Below, in pieces: positions 21,885-34,470 of a stretch of 64,000 nt of DNA (position 1 is the first letter of the stretch; each line of letters starts with the position of its first letter). Position numbers and translations under genes: made by a program. Under the pieces are notes generated by a model. It did no database searches. It was given only the letters and a program-made list of their open reading frames with translations, and was not told where the DNA came from. The stretch is taken from positions 20,397,593-20,461,592 of the forward strand of contig OZ012685.1 of the NCBI GenBank assembly GCA_963942565.1. The letters are read 5' to 3'. The DNA comes from Maea johnstoni (lineage: Eukaryota; Annelida; Polychaeta; Spionida; Magelonidae).

Positions 21885-21970
21885 GGTGCAACAAAGGTTC
21901 CAAAAGCTGCCCCTAAAGTTTACTTGCCCTGGCGACACATCCACTAACACTGCCAATCTATTAAAAAATG
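21885..21970 (+). CDS. Candidate internal exon, 86 bp
   Basis: It is bounded by ACTTTCCTTTTCAG on the left, a strong pyrimidine tract and acceptor, and by AATG|GTGAGT on the right, a consensus donor. Only one of the three frames is open across it, with the peptide VQQRFQKLPLKFTCPGDTST and then NTANLLKN. It enters with one leftover base and exits with one. The same frame stays open past the donor to 22176, so the donor is not forced. No neighbouring exon with compatible phase was found and the family is unknown. Confidence 0.3.
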
Positions 21971-22329
21971 GTGAGTTGCATTGCGAGGATTCTGGCCAAC
22001 ACATAACTTGCCAAGCAGGGCAGGTTAGGGTCTTATTCTGCTTGCTTGATTGCAGTATTTTTGCAGAATTCAATTGCGACTTGCAGCGAGGCAAGTGGTT
22101 ATGTTGCACACTGCTTTTAATTAGAATTGGTTGGATATCTTTTCGAATGAGATTTCATCAGGATTGTATCCCATGAAAGAGTCCAGCCATCTACTATTCT
22201 CCGTAACTTTCACACAAGATTAATGGGCCCATCGATCAACTCCTGTAATCAATCACTGCTCTATTAGTGCTAATCAGTACTGAAAAATCACTAGAGTACT
22301 AGTAATTTAGTATTAGTAGCAACTTTCTC

Positions 22330-22435
22330 TTAACCCTTCTAATGCTGAGGCTACTTCATAAAAAATACTCACCAGGATGCGAAGATTTTTTGAAAATCAC
22401 CTAAACCCTGTCATGTTTGTATTCAATGGATGGAA
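22330..22435 (-). mobile_element. Family A MITE, left half only
   Basis: It starts CTTAACCCTTCTAATGCTGAGGC and stops after CATGTTTGTATTCAATGGATGG. What follows (GTCAGATTAGGTCATG, CACCTGGTGGAGCCAGTGG) resembles family C interior, which may have replaced the other half. Confidence 0.8.
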
Positions 22436-22651
22436 GTGGTCAGATTAGGTCATGTTTCTCTCACCTGGTGGAGCCAGTGGAGCATTGTATTTGTATAGGA
22501 GATTACAGGATACAGACAGTGGAGAGACAAGGCAGATCATCTGCTGCCATCTATAGGTGATGCACGGTACTAAACATTAGTTGGATTAGGTTAACTTCTC
22601 TGTATGGGGAACAATTAGCCTATAGAGGGTATACAAGGTTTGAGGGTACAT

Positions 22652-22927
22652 TTAATCTATTAATGCTTAAGATTCTCAAGATTTCTAATGCCCTCGAAAT
22701 TGTCATCTGGATCTAAAATACTTTTGACAATAATTTTGGAATTGCAAATACTTTTATAAAATATTTCAAGGAGAGTTGTTTGATAATATTCTACTAAACA
22801 TTTCTCCTTCAAACATTTTCCTGACTATGCTTTTGCCTGCAAGATTTCATCAAAATTCTAAGGCTGCTTATGGCTGCTTCAAAATTGTAAGGCAGCTTTA
22901 TGGCTGCTGTGAGCTTTAATGAGTTAA
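22652..22927. mobile_element. Family B MITE
   Basis: TTAA at 22652-22655 and 22924-22927. Interior GGAGAGTTGTTTG and TTTCTCCTTCAAACAT are typical. A short internal duplication of GGCTGCTTATGGCTGCT lengthens it to 276 bp. Confidence 0.75.
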
Positions 22928-23708
22928 AGAAAAGAAATTGATTTCCTTGCAAGTATCCTTTTTACCAATGATACCAATGAAAATACCCTTTGAATTGATT
23001 ACATTTCCTATCAAAATCAAATCTATGAATGAAACACTTTTTTCAGAACAGCTTAGTGGCTGCATGGTACTACATCACAGTGCTTGCATATGGTCAACAC
23101 ATTAATAAGGGAATGTCAATTTTTTAGGAACTTGGAGCCTGGTATACAGGAGCCACTGAGACCCCTGCTCAGTCTGTAGAGTAAACTCACTGTCAACATA
23201 ATATTTTCAAAAATATTCACTATTATAGTAAAATACTAACAAGTATTTTTTTTTTCAGGGACGTAATGATACGATATCAGGTATTTCTCAATCTACCATG
23301 ATATCAAAAACTAGATTTATGTCAACCTGCATTTGACACTTCGAAAACAATCCCTCTACCTAGCTAATCATTTTCAGCTCGTAATTTGAAACATATGTTT
23401 TTCCCATCCTGACAGTGAATTCCATGCTAGCACTCAGGGCCGAGGTTCCAGGAAGCGTATTAAAAAGCTGCTTCAGTATTTGGATTTTCTTCAATAATTT
23501 CATCTAGGAAAACGAAGCAACTCTCATTCTTGCTTTTTTTTCCACCAGTATTACAGACATGCAAGGTGCGATTTTTATCTGATTTGGTGACGAAAATATT
23601 TTCTACAAACAATGTTGATGAAAACAAGTTTAAACAACGCATACATGCAATGAATCTCAATGCTGTTGTGTTTTTGATATATATTATCAAGTGATGCTTG
23701 TTCTGAGA

Positions 23709-23899
23709 CTAGGAGTGTCATCGATAACTCCCAGATGATCGCATCGCTAAAACGAAGCAGCCGATCATTGTAAAAAAATTGAAAAATATATAAATTTTAC
23801 AAAAATCCAATTGAAAAATTGTATCAGAAAAAATCAGTACCAGTGAAATCTTTTTGCAATAATCGTATCGGTAAATTTTCCGTTTTGATGACACTCCTT
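23709..23899. mobile_element. Small TIR element, unassigned
   Basis: Termini GGAGTGTCATC and GATGACACTCC are inverted. CTGAGACTA lies directly left and, three bases on, directly right, suggesting a 9-bp target duplication. The interior contains GTATCGGTAAATTTTCC. The superfamily is uncertain. Confidence 0.6.
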
Positions 23900-23998
23900 C
23901 CTGAGACTAAGCCCTTATAGTTATAGAGAATTGGGCATCTGATAAGTTCCTTTTCTACAGCACTATAATGCCTTGTCTACAACAAAATATGGGTCACC

Positions 23999-24085
23999 TT
24001 AACCCTTATGCTGGTGGTGGCTAATTTAGCCTAAAAAAATGATGCAAAAAAGGTGGGAAAATGCCTGAAACCCTGGAAGACCCCT
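23999..24085 (+). mobile_element. Family A MITE, right end lost
   Basis: It starts CTTAACCCTTATGCTGGTGG and ends soon after CCTGAAACCCTGG. The downstream half is absent. Confidence 0.8.
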
Positions 24086-24130
24086 AATATAGGAAGGTTA
24101 CTTCTTCCCTACTTCAGTCGTTGATACATA

Positions 24131-24327
24131 CAGTGTAACCCGCTAAATTAAGTGACCACCCCACTATGTTCACCACACCTCTTATTGAGTGACCTCATTT
24201 TTCTAGTCCCATACTTATTTTTCCTATCATTTTATAGTAATGGGAACCCTTTGAGTCAACCACGACCCCTCGAAGTTGACCAGTTATGGCCTGTCCCACA
24301 ACTGGTCACTTTAGAGGGGTTCCCTTG
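24131..24327. mobile_element. Tc1/mariner- or pogo-like MITE, TA target
   Basis: A 197-bp element has inverted termini CAGTGTAACCCGCTAAATTA and, read from the right, CAAGGGAACCCCTCTAAAG followed by TGACCA. It is flanked by TA on both sides. CAGTG-AACCCCTCT ends with TA duplications are typical of this superfamily. It has no transposase frame. Confidence 0.75.
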
Positions 24328-24450
24328 TACATCTCAAAGATACAAACAGTTCAGTGCAACATTTGGCAGACTTTCCAACACTCAGTATTCTACAAGGTAT
24401 ATCAAATGCGGACCAAACCCTCTTCTTGTTAATCTCTTAAAAGTTGCAGC
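24328..24450 (+). CDS. Candidate exon joined to 24555-24678
   Basis: The frame is open here (RYKQFSATFGRLSNTQYSTR and on to LLKVAA) and ends at GTTGCAGC|GTAAGTAC, a good donor leaving two bases of a codon. The open frame extends leftward into the TA-target MITE, where an ATG exists at 24152, so the true left edge is unknown. Joined across a 104-base intron to 24555 the frame continues without a stop. No family was recognised. Confidence 0.25.
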
Positions 24451-24554
24451 GTAAGTACAATCGCTACCTAAAATATGTAATGCCAGACCCAAGCATAATG
24501 ATCCTTAAGCGACCTCACCTCCCAATGTTCCAGTTCGTAACTCTTGTCCCGCAG

Positions 24555-24678
24555 GCAGCTGGTGAACAAATTTCCCATCTTGCCAGAAAGTATCCAGAAT
24601 AAATTCCCGAGTCTGTTTGACGGGGTACTTCATTCGGCAGAGAAGGTTGCAAAATTTTCAAAATCTGTTCTCGAATGA
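24555..24678 (+). CDS. Candidate terminal exon
   Basis: The acceptor is CTCTTGTCCCGCAG, and the intron before it starts GTAAGT. One base completes the split codon, then 40 codons run (QLVNKFPILPESIQNKFPSL and further) to TGA at 24676. The phase match with the upstream exon is a one-in-three coincidence, so the evidence is mainly the two splice sites. No polyadenylation signal close by was seen. Confidence 0.28.
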
Positions 24679-25872
<1,194 letters not shown>

Positions 25873-25962
<90 letters not shown>

Positions 25963-25988
25963 TATATATATATATATATTATATATAG
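25873..25988. repeat. (TA)n microsatellite, right flank of the LINE
   Basis: TA repeats of about 115 bp have an AAATA near the left edge and an AATTATA near the right. Confidence 0.97.
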
Positions 25989-26002
25989 GTATAATTTAAC
26001 TC

Positions 26003-26303
26003 TCTGGTAACACCTAGCATCTACTGGTCCTGCAAATTTTTTACCTGGTCCTACAAACTTTTCTCTAACATAACAAGAAAAATATTGCAAAAAATTCACT
26101 GACATTTATTTTAGTTTATTTAACCTTTATTTAGTTCAAAACTTTTGGGGACATTCTTGAGGAGAAACATGTTAACAAGAATGTCCCCAAACATTAACTG
26201 GCCCTGTAGGACCAAATGAGGTCTTATTTTACTGGGCCAAAGCCGTTTGGGGGAATATTTACTGGCCTGGGACCAAGGTTTTTACTGTTAGCATCAAGCC
26301 CTG
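26003..26303 (+). mobile_element. Family E hAT-like element
   Basis: The right end read backward is CAGGGCTTGATGCTAACAG. The left part holds CTACTGGTCCTGCAAATTTT. It shares reversed interior text with 17204-17465 (for example GGGGACATTCTTGAGGAGAAAC against GTTTCCCCTCAAGAATATCC). Confidence 0.6.
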
Positions 26304-27164
26304 CAGAACTACAAATCTAGGGGGTGCTAAATGCCAGTTGGAGGTATGACTAGCCTAGCATCGATCTTGCCCATTCCGAATACTTCCAGGATAAAAAGTC
26401 CTGTGTTTGTATTTAGGAGTACTATACTAAGGATTGCCTGATAATCACAGCAAAAAACTTGTTATATGTTTGTGACCTGAGTATTTCTTGGAAAATTAGA
26501 AATGTTGATCAGAACACACTCAAAACTCTCCTTCAAATATTTTGTGAAATTATCAACTCCAAATTTAGTTTTCCTGGGATTGACATACTTAGCCCATAAG
26601 CATTTGGATCATGGTCTGAACATAACTTATAATATAATAATAGAAATAATGTAAAATTTAATAAACATTGTGATATTGTTAAAACAATTTCATGCCAATT
26701 CTTCCCAAACCACGGCTATATGGGTGATAACATTAGATTTAAAGGAAAACTGTTGGTCAGAGACATAATCAAGGACAGAGATCTTTCCTATATAAGATTA
26801 GTTCTTAGGTTACTTTAAAAAGCATCAATTATTTGTTTACAGATGTCACTTATCAACAAGTGCAATTGCTTCAAGTCAAATATTTTCCAAAATATTGCTC
26901 TTTTAATAGGAAATTTCCTTAAGTTTCAGATCATATGTATTCTGAACAGTACAATAATGCTACATGTAAAATGCATACCTATCAATATGACTGTGGCCGT
27001 TAACAAATGCTTAATATGCTATCAGGAAAATATATTGGTTTCTGTTGAAATTTTTACCTTATGAATATTAATGTACTTGCCAGACACATTAAACTTATAC
27101 CAGACCAGGTCAGGCTGCAAATATATTGCCCCTTGACTCTGTGTAACATGTATAAAGATATGAG
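26304..27164. other. Mostly unique AT-rich stretch
   Basis: A family B interior fragment (CTCTCCTTCAAATATTTTG at about 26527) is visible. The rest shows no gene. Confidence 0.45.
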
Positions 27165-27400
27165 TAGACTAGGTTCCTAGTCCCTAAAAAGTTGACATTC
27201 CCTTCTGTGCTGACCAAGCAGTGTTGTGTAGTATTAGGTATGGTAGATAGATAGCAACCCCTGATCTTCTAACCTCTAGAGGTTTTGGCTCCTCTATTCC
27301 CCTGGTGAGATAGGTGGAAACTAAATGGACCACTGTGGCACCTACACTATTTGGAGCTTGGTAACAAAAAATACATATGACAGCCTAGAAATCTAGGCTA
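27165..27400. mobile_element. Family C MITE, exact 9-bp target duplication
   Basis: The 236-bp element starts TAGACTAGGTTCCTAG and ends AAATCTAGGCTA. AGATATGAG is repeated exactly at 27156-27164 and 27401-27409. Confidence 0.92.
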
Positions 27401-27424
27401 AGATATGAGCAACTTGTCACTACA

Positions 27425-27627
27425 TCAACCCTTATGCTGCTGGTGGCTAATTAGGCGAATGATGCTAAAACCTGAAAAATGGATGACACCCTGACACACA
27501 GGTACTTATCTTAGAGTACCCAGTGAGAGCTTTCAAATTAATACCAACTAGCAGGGTTTAGATGGTTTTTAAAAATCTTTGCTCCCTATGCTTTGGACGA
27601 AAGTAGCCTCAGCATTGCAAGGGTTAA
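27425..27627 (+). mobile_element. Family A MITE, plus orientation
   Basis: Left TCAACCCTTATGCTGCTGG, right CAGCATTGCAAGGGTTAA with TTAA at 27624-27627. Confidence 0.9.
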
Positions 27628-27708
27628 ATTTCTATGATAGTATTTGTAAATAATGACCATTCAGATAAGGTTTGTTATCATTTAGTTGTGTAATTCATTC
27701 TGTTGTTT

Positions 27709-27928
27709 ATATAACCCTTCTAATGCTGAGGCTGCTTTCTTTCAAAGCTCAAGAACACAAAGATTTTTTGAAAACCATCTAAAGGCTGTCATGTTGGTAT
27801 TCATTGGATAGCTTTCTTTGAGTACTCTCAGATGAGCACCCATGTGCCATGGTTTCAGTCTTTTTTCAGGTTTTTTGCATTATCTTGTATTGACCAAATT
27901 AGCCCCTAATAAGCCCTATAAGGGTTAA
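27709..27928 (-). mobile_element. Family A MITE, minus orientation
   Basis: Left TATAACCCTTCTAATGCTGAGG, right CCTATAAGGGTTAA. It lies only 81 bp from the previous, oppositely oriented copy. Confidence 0.9.
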
Positions 27929-28322
27929 GCAAGAGTTGCACATAGTAGATGGCACAACTAGATCAGGTTATGGTAAGTTTGAAGGAAAGAAACTGCCATG
28001 TATAAAAAAAGTCAACCCTTTATGCAATTCAAGGAGAGTAGAATGGGGAAAACTAATAAACTTCACATATTGTCTAAACAAATAGTCACCAGCAGACACA
28101 TTTATAGCAGAACACTTATGATTCGGCAAATGTGATACTATTGTGTAAAGGGTTAGGCAAAAATAAACTCCAATTCAAAATCTAGGAAACAAAATATACT
28201 ATAAATAATTCAGCCAACTAAGCCAGGAGAGGGTGGGGTCACCTAGAACACACCTTTCTAAATGCCTCAAAATCTAATATTTCTGTGATTAGAAGTTACG
28301 CGAGCAATTGTTGCTGGCACAA

Positions 28323-28346
28323 TGAATAATCAATATTGATTATTCA
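28323..28346. repeat. Perfect 24-bp palindrome
   Basis: TGAATAATCAAT is followed immediately by its exact reverse complement. A second near-palindrome (ATACAATAATTGTAT) begins three bases later. No transposon ends or gene context are visible. Confidence 0.85.
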
Positions 28347-28640
28347 TACAATAATTGTATTTGCAATACAGCGATAGTCAACTGCAAACTCAAAGATTAT
28401 TAAGGCAAAAATTGTGTGTTTGCAAATACAAGGAGCCTGAAAAAATATGCGAGAGCCCAGAATCCTGATAATCATTTGATTATTGGGTCAAATCTGTGGT
28501 GATTTTGCAACTGAAATACCCATAGGAACTATTCATAGAGAAACGAGAATTTCTTCGCAGCTCTGGGTTTCCTTCTCGTAGCAAAATGACCTGAGCTGTT
28601 GAAAATGTCAAGAATTCTAACAAACAAATAAACTGCTTAC

Positions 28641-28683
28641 CATTATTGAATGCTGAATTAGCTCCGACCAGTGGTCCTTATAA
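28641..28683 (-). CDS. Candidate exon, 43 bp
   Basis: On the minus strand: acceptor CTATCATTCCTTTAAG, then one base and 14 codons (YKDHWSELIQHSIM), then donor ATAATG|GTAAGC. It enters in the phase in which the candidate exon 30812-30881 leaves. The acceptor is ordinary rather than strong and the exon is very short. It is part of a tentative minus-strand chain with 30812, 39041 and 40028. Confidence 0.22.
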
Positions 28684-29834
28684 CTTAAAGGAATGATAGT
28701 TCAGTACATGGACATTCGTGTAAATCTTCTGAGCTGCTTTCTAAGCCAGACACTCTCAAGAGAGAGTCGTGAGAGAGAGCTAGGAGTATTTGAATGTGAC
28801 TTTTTGCGAGTCAGCTTTTTAGAGGAGTGTTTTTATTCCAGATTTTATTCATGAGATTGTTAGAAACGTAAGGCCAGCGAGCTGGAATGAATGCCCGGCA
28901 AAAAAAAAAGCCATTGATCGACTCTGAGCATCATATGACAAGCACTTTCTGAGCTAGAGAGAAATCACCTACCCCAAGGCTCGCCCACTGGCAAAGGTAC
29001 GTATAATCTCCCCGGCCCAGGGCTAGTAAAAATTGGTCAGGGCTAGCATAATTTAAGACAAAAAGAGCTCATGGGCCTTGAAAATTTTGGAGAGTTGTCA
29101 AGCTCTCTATATTGTAACTGTTTCAGACCTACATAGTTAGTCCTGGCTAGCAAAACTTTAGCCATCTCGACCCACTAGTGAAATATATTAAGTTATCTGT
29201 GAACAGAGGCAGAGCACTAAACCTCATCAGTTACTCCTTCTATTGGCAAAATGAGGGCACTACACACTACAAGCGTGCCCTTGTGTGAATGTGTGGATAA
29301 TGAAGTTTTTATGGTTTATTTGTGTGTTTTTTTTGTTGTTGGTGCAGCAATAATCTAAGTTTAAACTTTAGGGCTGCACTCATTTCTCACAAACTCGAAT
29401 GGCTCTATTGCTGGGCTGAATAATAATCATTCATTAAAAAAAATAGGCATCTGTGAGCTCATGAGTCAAAGTGGCGGTGAGCTCATCAGCTGATCTCCTT
29501 CCGTGATTGCAGCTCTGATTTATCTATCAAATCCATCATTTGGATACTTCATAGCTCAGTATCAAAGCATGATCTCATAAAAGAAGGGTAATAGGTTGAG
29601 TTCTGAAAAACATTTTTCCTTTCAAATTTTCATAAATGGATTAGTAAAGGTCTGTATAGTCAAATCAACTCCTCACAAAAAAGCAATGTTTACAGTTGTG
29701 TATGGTAGTTTGATTTCTCTATCAGACCCTTCCTTATCCCCTAGTGGCTGAGAGAGCAACTAAACTGAGTGACAGTGCTATGATGATATAAAGAAAGCCT
29801 TAATCTGAGGAAAAAGGAGCTCTCTTGGATTGGC
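28684..29834. other. Unique stretch
   Basis: A region near 28985-29175 has GGGCTAGTAAAAATTGG and TCCTGGCTAGCAAAACTTTAGCC, probably an eroded TIR element. Otherwise there is nothing coding that I can support. Confidence 0.4.
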
Positions 29835-30052
29835 TTAACCCTTCTAATGCTGAGGCTACTTACATCCAAAGCATAAGAATACAAAAAAATTTGAAAACCA
29901 TCTAAACCCTGTCACGCTGGCATTCATTGGCTAGCTCTCACTGAGAGTGAGTACTCTCAGATGAGTACCCATGTGCCAGGGTTCAAGTCTTCTTTCGGGT
30001 TTTTGCATCATTTCGTATGGGTCAAATTAACCGCCAGCAGCATGATGGTTAA
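29835..30052 (-). mobile_element. Family A MITE, minus orientation
   Basis: TTAA at 29835-29838 and 30049-30052. A GAGA duplication in the centre (CTCACTGAGAGTGAGTACTC) distinguishes it. Confidence 0.92.
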
Positions 30053-30118
30053 TAATCTGGACTAAAAGGAGCTCTCAGAGATAGGCTTAAAGGCCTTTGA
30101 CTCCAGACTCCATAGCAA

Positions 30119-30285
30119 TCAAACAAACTGTAAAGCACACCCATACTCCATGCCTCGGAGGCGCTCAAAAAGAGAATGGCAGAAGTTCATCCCGGCCTCA
30201 TCATTCTGCCTGATATCGGCTAATCCTCCGCTGGCAGTATCTCCAGAGGGGATCATGGCATTGAGGTCCTTCAACTCAGTACTAT
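30119..30285 (-). pseudogene. Coding-like fragment, possibly MADF/BESS-type
   Basis: A minus-strand frame with balanced codon usage reads STELKDLNAMIPSG, then GGLADIRQ, then NDEAGMNFCHSLFERLRGME, and stops at 30119. The last piece has the pattern Asp/Glu, FCxSL, then L-R spaced as in BESS motifs of MADF transcription factors, but the resemblance is by eye only. Its right part is a TG-rich run, and no good splice sites bound it. It is more likely a remnant than a live exon. Confidence 0.2.
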
Positions 30286-30473
30286 CACACATGCACACAC
30301 TCACACACATACATCAGCACTGGGAGACGCTAACCACACTAGGATCCTCTTCCAAGAAAACCAATTAAGGACTGAGATATTCAACTTCCTTTACAATCAT
30401 TCTACTCAAAGTTCCTCTTCAAACATTAGATCCATAAGTCTAAGACTCCTTTGAAAATACCTACTCTTTATAT

Positions 30474-30791
30474 TAACCCATTCATGGCTGTAGCACTAAA
30501 ATATACCCAGACGTAGTCTTAGCCAACAATTTGAGTATATTGTGTTCTACGTTGAAAAATTGAACGGCCAAAAATGTAAAAATTTTGGGCACCCAGCTTC
30601 TAAATCCTGGCCAGACTATTTTAGTAATGTATTTGTAAATATCTTTGAGAGAAAATGCTTATGGAAATGTAACCCACAATCGATCCTTTAGTCATGCTGC
30701 AAAATTTTGCAGTTGATTCCACTGTTATTTTAACAAGTAACAATAAGGTCCACAATAACCTGGTCAAGGTTTCCAGGCATAAAAGGGTTAA
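30474..30791. mobile_element. Family B MITE with a nested family D fragment
   Basis: TTAACCCATTCATGGC at 30474 and CATAAAAGGGTTAA ending at 30791 bound it. About 30516-30612 (TCTTAGCCAAC ... TTTGGGCACCCAGC, TCCTGGCC) is family D-like text, explaining the 318-bp length. Confidence 0.7.
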
Positions 30792-30811
30792 AGATATTGC
30801 GTACTTTTTAC

Positions 30812-30881
30812 CTCGCAGGAGCTAGAGTGATTGTGTCACTTACCAATCCACTGGTCAGACAGTTAAGAGTTTCCAACCTAC
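30812..30881 (-). CDS. Candidate exon with two possible donors
   Basis: On the minus strand the acceptor TCTTTGTTTTATTTTGCAG is strong. Two donors are available: GATTG|GTAAGTG after 38 bases (exon end 30844) and GCGAG|GTAAAA after 70 bases (exon end 30812). Only the frame entered with two leftover bases is open, giving RLETLNCLTSGL and, with the longer form, VSDTITLAPA. That entry phase equals the exit phase of the candidate exon at 39041. The longer form leaves in the phase needed by 28683. The protein is not recognised. Confidence 0.35.
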
Positions 30882-31687
30882 CTGCAAAATAAAACAAAGA
30901 ACAGTGTTAATTACCCAAAGCATACCAAAAGGTGATTGAGCAGCCAAAACAATGAAAGTCTTCTAGTCCTTTCATCTTCCAATGTAGGAGTACTGCGGCT
31001 TATAATGTTATAATCAATATATATCATTCAATACATATCAATCATCAATCAATGAATCCAAAGCTATTAACATCATAATTTGATTAACTTCACCCCTTAA
31101 CTTCAGTATTATTGGAAAAATGATATCCTTGGTTAATCATTTAAATCATGTCACTGAAAAGAATTAAATCTACCTAACTGTTTAGTTCTTACATCTTTTT
31201 TATAATTTATTGTTCCATATATAATATCATACAAATTACAGTATTTCAAACACTTTAGTATGTATAAGCCTACATTTGTTATACCTTATTAGAAACCATA
31301 TCTCACTTTCTACGTTAACTTAGTAGAATGGCTAATTTTTCTGTGTAACAATTTTATTTCCGAAGAGAGGACATATGTTTGTTACAGCCAGAAACCTACA
31401 TAATGCAGTATTTTTATATAGATATAGATATCTAAGGCCACTAAATTACATTGAAGGCCTATTTTGGAACACATCCAGGCATGGCGTTCGCTGGAGAAGT
31501 TTCTCTTGCCAAACGCACATGTCTTATCTTCAATATCACAGAGGAGCCAAAACAAATCAATCACACCAATAGGGAAACGAAACATATGTTCCGGTAATTC
31601 TGAACAATCAAATTCCATATCAATTAATAACTCATATCTCGAGGCTGAATATTCCTTAATAATAAAAGACAGGATACATTTTTGATT

Positions 31688-31782
31688 AATGAGTACCCAT
31701 TTGCCAGGGTTTCAGACATTTTTCCGGTTTTTGGCATCATAATGTATTTGGCCAAATTAGCCACCACCAGCATGAGGGTTAA
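31688..31782 (-). mobile_element. Family A MITE, right half only
   Basis: It runs from AATGAGTACCCATTTGCCAGGG to CACCAGCATGAGGGTTAA (TTAA 31779-31782). Confidence 0.85.
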
Positions 31783-32039
31783 GTTTTCTTTGGACACTTC
31801 CTGAGACGTTGTCCCAAACAAGACGCGTAGGCGCCAGAGGCGACATTACCAACATTACCATAATAGTCATCTCTGTGGATTCCTTACATCAGTTCTCATG
31901 GAATATGCAGGAGAAACGCGGTGCCGTGTTAAACGAAAAATCTCCGAGGATACATCATCCCAAAAAAGCCCTCTCCCCGAGGTCCCACTTCCTGTCTCCA
32001 GCATGTGAGGAAATCGTTTTTGAAATTGTTTTTGCCATC

Positions 32040-32047
32040 AAGTAGTA

Positions 32048-32079
<32 letters not shown>

Positions 32080-32101
32080 TGTAGTAGTAGTAGAAGTAGA
32101 A

Positions 32102-32135
<34 letters not shown>

Positions 32136-32145
32136 AAGTAGTAGC

Positions 32146-32193
<48 letters not shown>

Positions 32194-32212
32194 TGTAGTA
32201 GTAGTAGTAGTA

Positions 32213-32278
<66 letters not shown>

Positions 32279-32279
32279 A
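32040..32279. repeat. (TAG)n trinucleotide microsatellite
   Basis: About 240 bp of TAG units with scattered AAG, TTG and CAG variants. The resulting poly-S, poly-Y and poly-T frames are not genes. Confidence 0.97.
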
Positions 32280-32950
32280 TAGTTGTTGTTCTGGTTGGTG
32301 TAATAGTAATTATAATTATCATTATCAGTATCAAGACCCATTTAATAAGGGTAATGGGCATTTAAATCTAAAATTATCAAAATACTATGTCATAATACAT
32401 ACAGGTTGAATAACCAACCTACCTAGTTGTGTATGCTTTTTTTAAATTGGTTTCCCTTAGTGCTTTCGTATTCCCATTAGGTATTTTTAGGAAAAAGGTT
32501 GAGCTATTGACTTATCAAACCCTGATTACCAAAGCTTGCCCGATCGAAATTGCCTTCCAATGAGAACAACAAGATTATAGATTATTTTCTAACGTTTTTT
32601 CTCCTACTTCGCCCCCAAAATAGTCCTCCTTCAAAGAGCAATAAAGATATCAATGTGGAGGCATGCCAAATTTCCCCTTTCAACCAATACAATTCCTGCC
32701 AGGAGAAAATGCAGTAGTTTTCAATTGCGATTGAGTTATAGCCGTCCATAAACTGCTTTGGCATACAAACAGATAAAGCAGACCTTACGAGCCCTGTCTA
32801 TTCCCACTCACAGCCACAGCATGAATAACAAAAACATCACTTCAGTTCGGAGCTGAATCAGAAGGCAATCTATATTTCCCTTCGGAAAGGAAATCTTCCA
32901 GTAAGGAAATTGCGTGGCATCGAGGGGTTATAGAATATTGATGAGCGTGA

Positions 32951-33167
32951 CTAACCCCTTATGCTGCTGGTGGCTAAGTTGGCCAATACAAAATAAAGCT
33001 AAAAACTCTTTAAAAAATCACTGAAACCCTGGCACATGGGTATTCATCTGAGAGTACTTAACTAGAGCTACTCAATGAATACCAACATGACAGGGTTTAG
33101 ATGGTTTTCAAAAATGTTTGCGTAAATGTGTGTTGGATGAAAGTCGCCTCAGCATTGGAAGGGTTAA
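32951..33167 (+). mobile_element. Family A MITE, plus orientation
   Basis: Left CTAACCCCTTATGCTGCTGG, right CAGCATTGGAAGGGTTAA. The right TTAA is at 33164-33167; the left has decayed to CTAA. Confidence 0.92.
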
Positions 33168-34078
33168 GAGGCACTGTGTTCCTCGAAGTTTGCGCACTAT
33201 GAAATTACGATGCATGCAGATTCCTAAGAGGGAAACCTAATAACAAAAAGATTACGAATGCTGCCTCGCGGATTAGCAGAGCAACAAACATGTCAGAGAT
33301 CGGCTGTAAAAAGTTAACAGCTACCAAAAGGGGACACCGGTTATTGCTTCACATCAAAATTCACATCATTTACATGCTAGAGTTGGATGAAACTTGCTCT
33401 CTGTAAATTTGAAGCTATGGTCTTGACTTTTGTAATGCATTATACTACTTGGCTATCAGGGTATTCCCTTAGTTACAAAAAGGAGATCTTTTTTTGCAGA
33501 TTTGGTTGCAGGACCTTAGGCAGTGGTGAAAGACACCATTAGACCACTCAGCTCTTGGGGCAGTCCCTTAAAGTACTAAAAGGTGAGAAGCAATTCTATC
33601 AAATAGACAAGCACAATTAACCCAACCTGGCAACCATCTTAATGAAATTGTTGGCATCCAAATAACAGTATTCCAATATGCTTTGAGAGACACTCAAGAG
33701 AATACCAAGTAGTTTACAACAAAAAATCACTTGCAAAAAAAACCCACAGACAATGTGAAAAGTGACAATAAGATGGAGGGACATTACGTATTTATTGAAA
33801 AAAAATCAGCAATTTCCACTGATATTGGATTGCACTGGAATGTTGGTATGGAAAAGGTGAACAATATAAAATGAAAAAGGTTAGAAATTAGCTCAGACAC
33901 AACGGTCACCTTGACTTGAGTCCTTTTAATATAACTACCACATGCATAACAACTATATGATTGGTTATGTTGAGTGTCTCAAACCTGCATTCCTCATCAT
34001 TCCCAACAAATGATTTCATGAAACAGAAATTACAAAGTGTCACTATAACTTTATATTGAATAGGCAGACTGACACACA
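33168..34078. other. Unique stretch, nothing recognised
   Basis: AT-rich and non-coding by eye. The words CTTAGGCAGTGGTGAAAGACACC at 33517 recur loosely at 36684, hinting at an eroded dispersed repeat. Confidence 0.4.
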
Positions 34079-34260
34079 GGGTTCAACTTTCCCAGGGGCC
34101 AAGGGACATACGCCTCTAGATTTTGCTGTGGGCCCCTAGATTTTTCAGACTATGGGCCGAAATAGTACAAATAATAATACAGAAATGCCGTTTTTGACCA
34201 CTTAATTTATCAAAAGACCTTTTCGGGCCTCTAGCCTGAAATCTAAGTGTCAAACCCTGA
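34079..34260. mobile_element. hAT-like TIR element next to the assembly gap
   Basis: Termini CAGGGTTCAACTTTCC and AAGTGTCAAACCCTG are inverted with mismatches. The interior has inverted GGGCCCCTAGATTT and GGGCCTCTAGCC pieces. The flanks both contain TGACACA, but an exact duplication cannot be set. Confidence 0.55.
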
Positions 34261-34270
34261 CACAGTGATA

Positions 34271-34470
34271 NNNNNNNNNNNNNNNNNNNNNNNNNNNNNN
34301 NNNNNNNNNNNNNNNNNNNNNNNNNNNNNNNNNNNNNNNNNNNNNNNNNNNNNNNNNNNNNNNNNNNNNNNNNNNNNNNNNNNNNNNNNNNNNNNNNNNN
34401 NNNNNNNNNNNNNNNNNNNNNNNNNNNNNNNNNNNNNNNNNNNNNNNNNNNNNNNNNNNNNNNNNNNNNN
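34271..34470. other. Assembly gap, 200 N
   Basis: There are exactly 200 undetermined bases, a round size that usually means the true gap length is unknown. Order and orientation across it rest on scaffolding, not on sequence. Confidence 0.99.

Noticed and set aside
32005-32409. Poly-Ser, poly-Tyr and poly-Thr open frames
   Set aside because: They are translations of the (TAG)n microsatellite in three frames.
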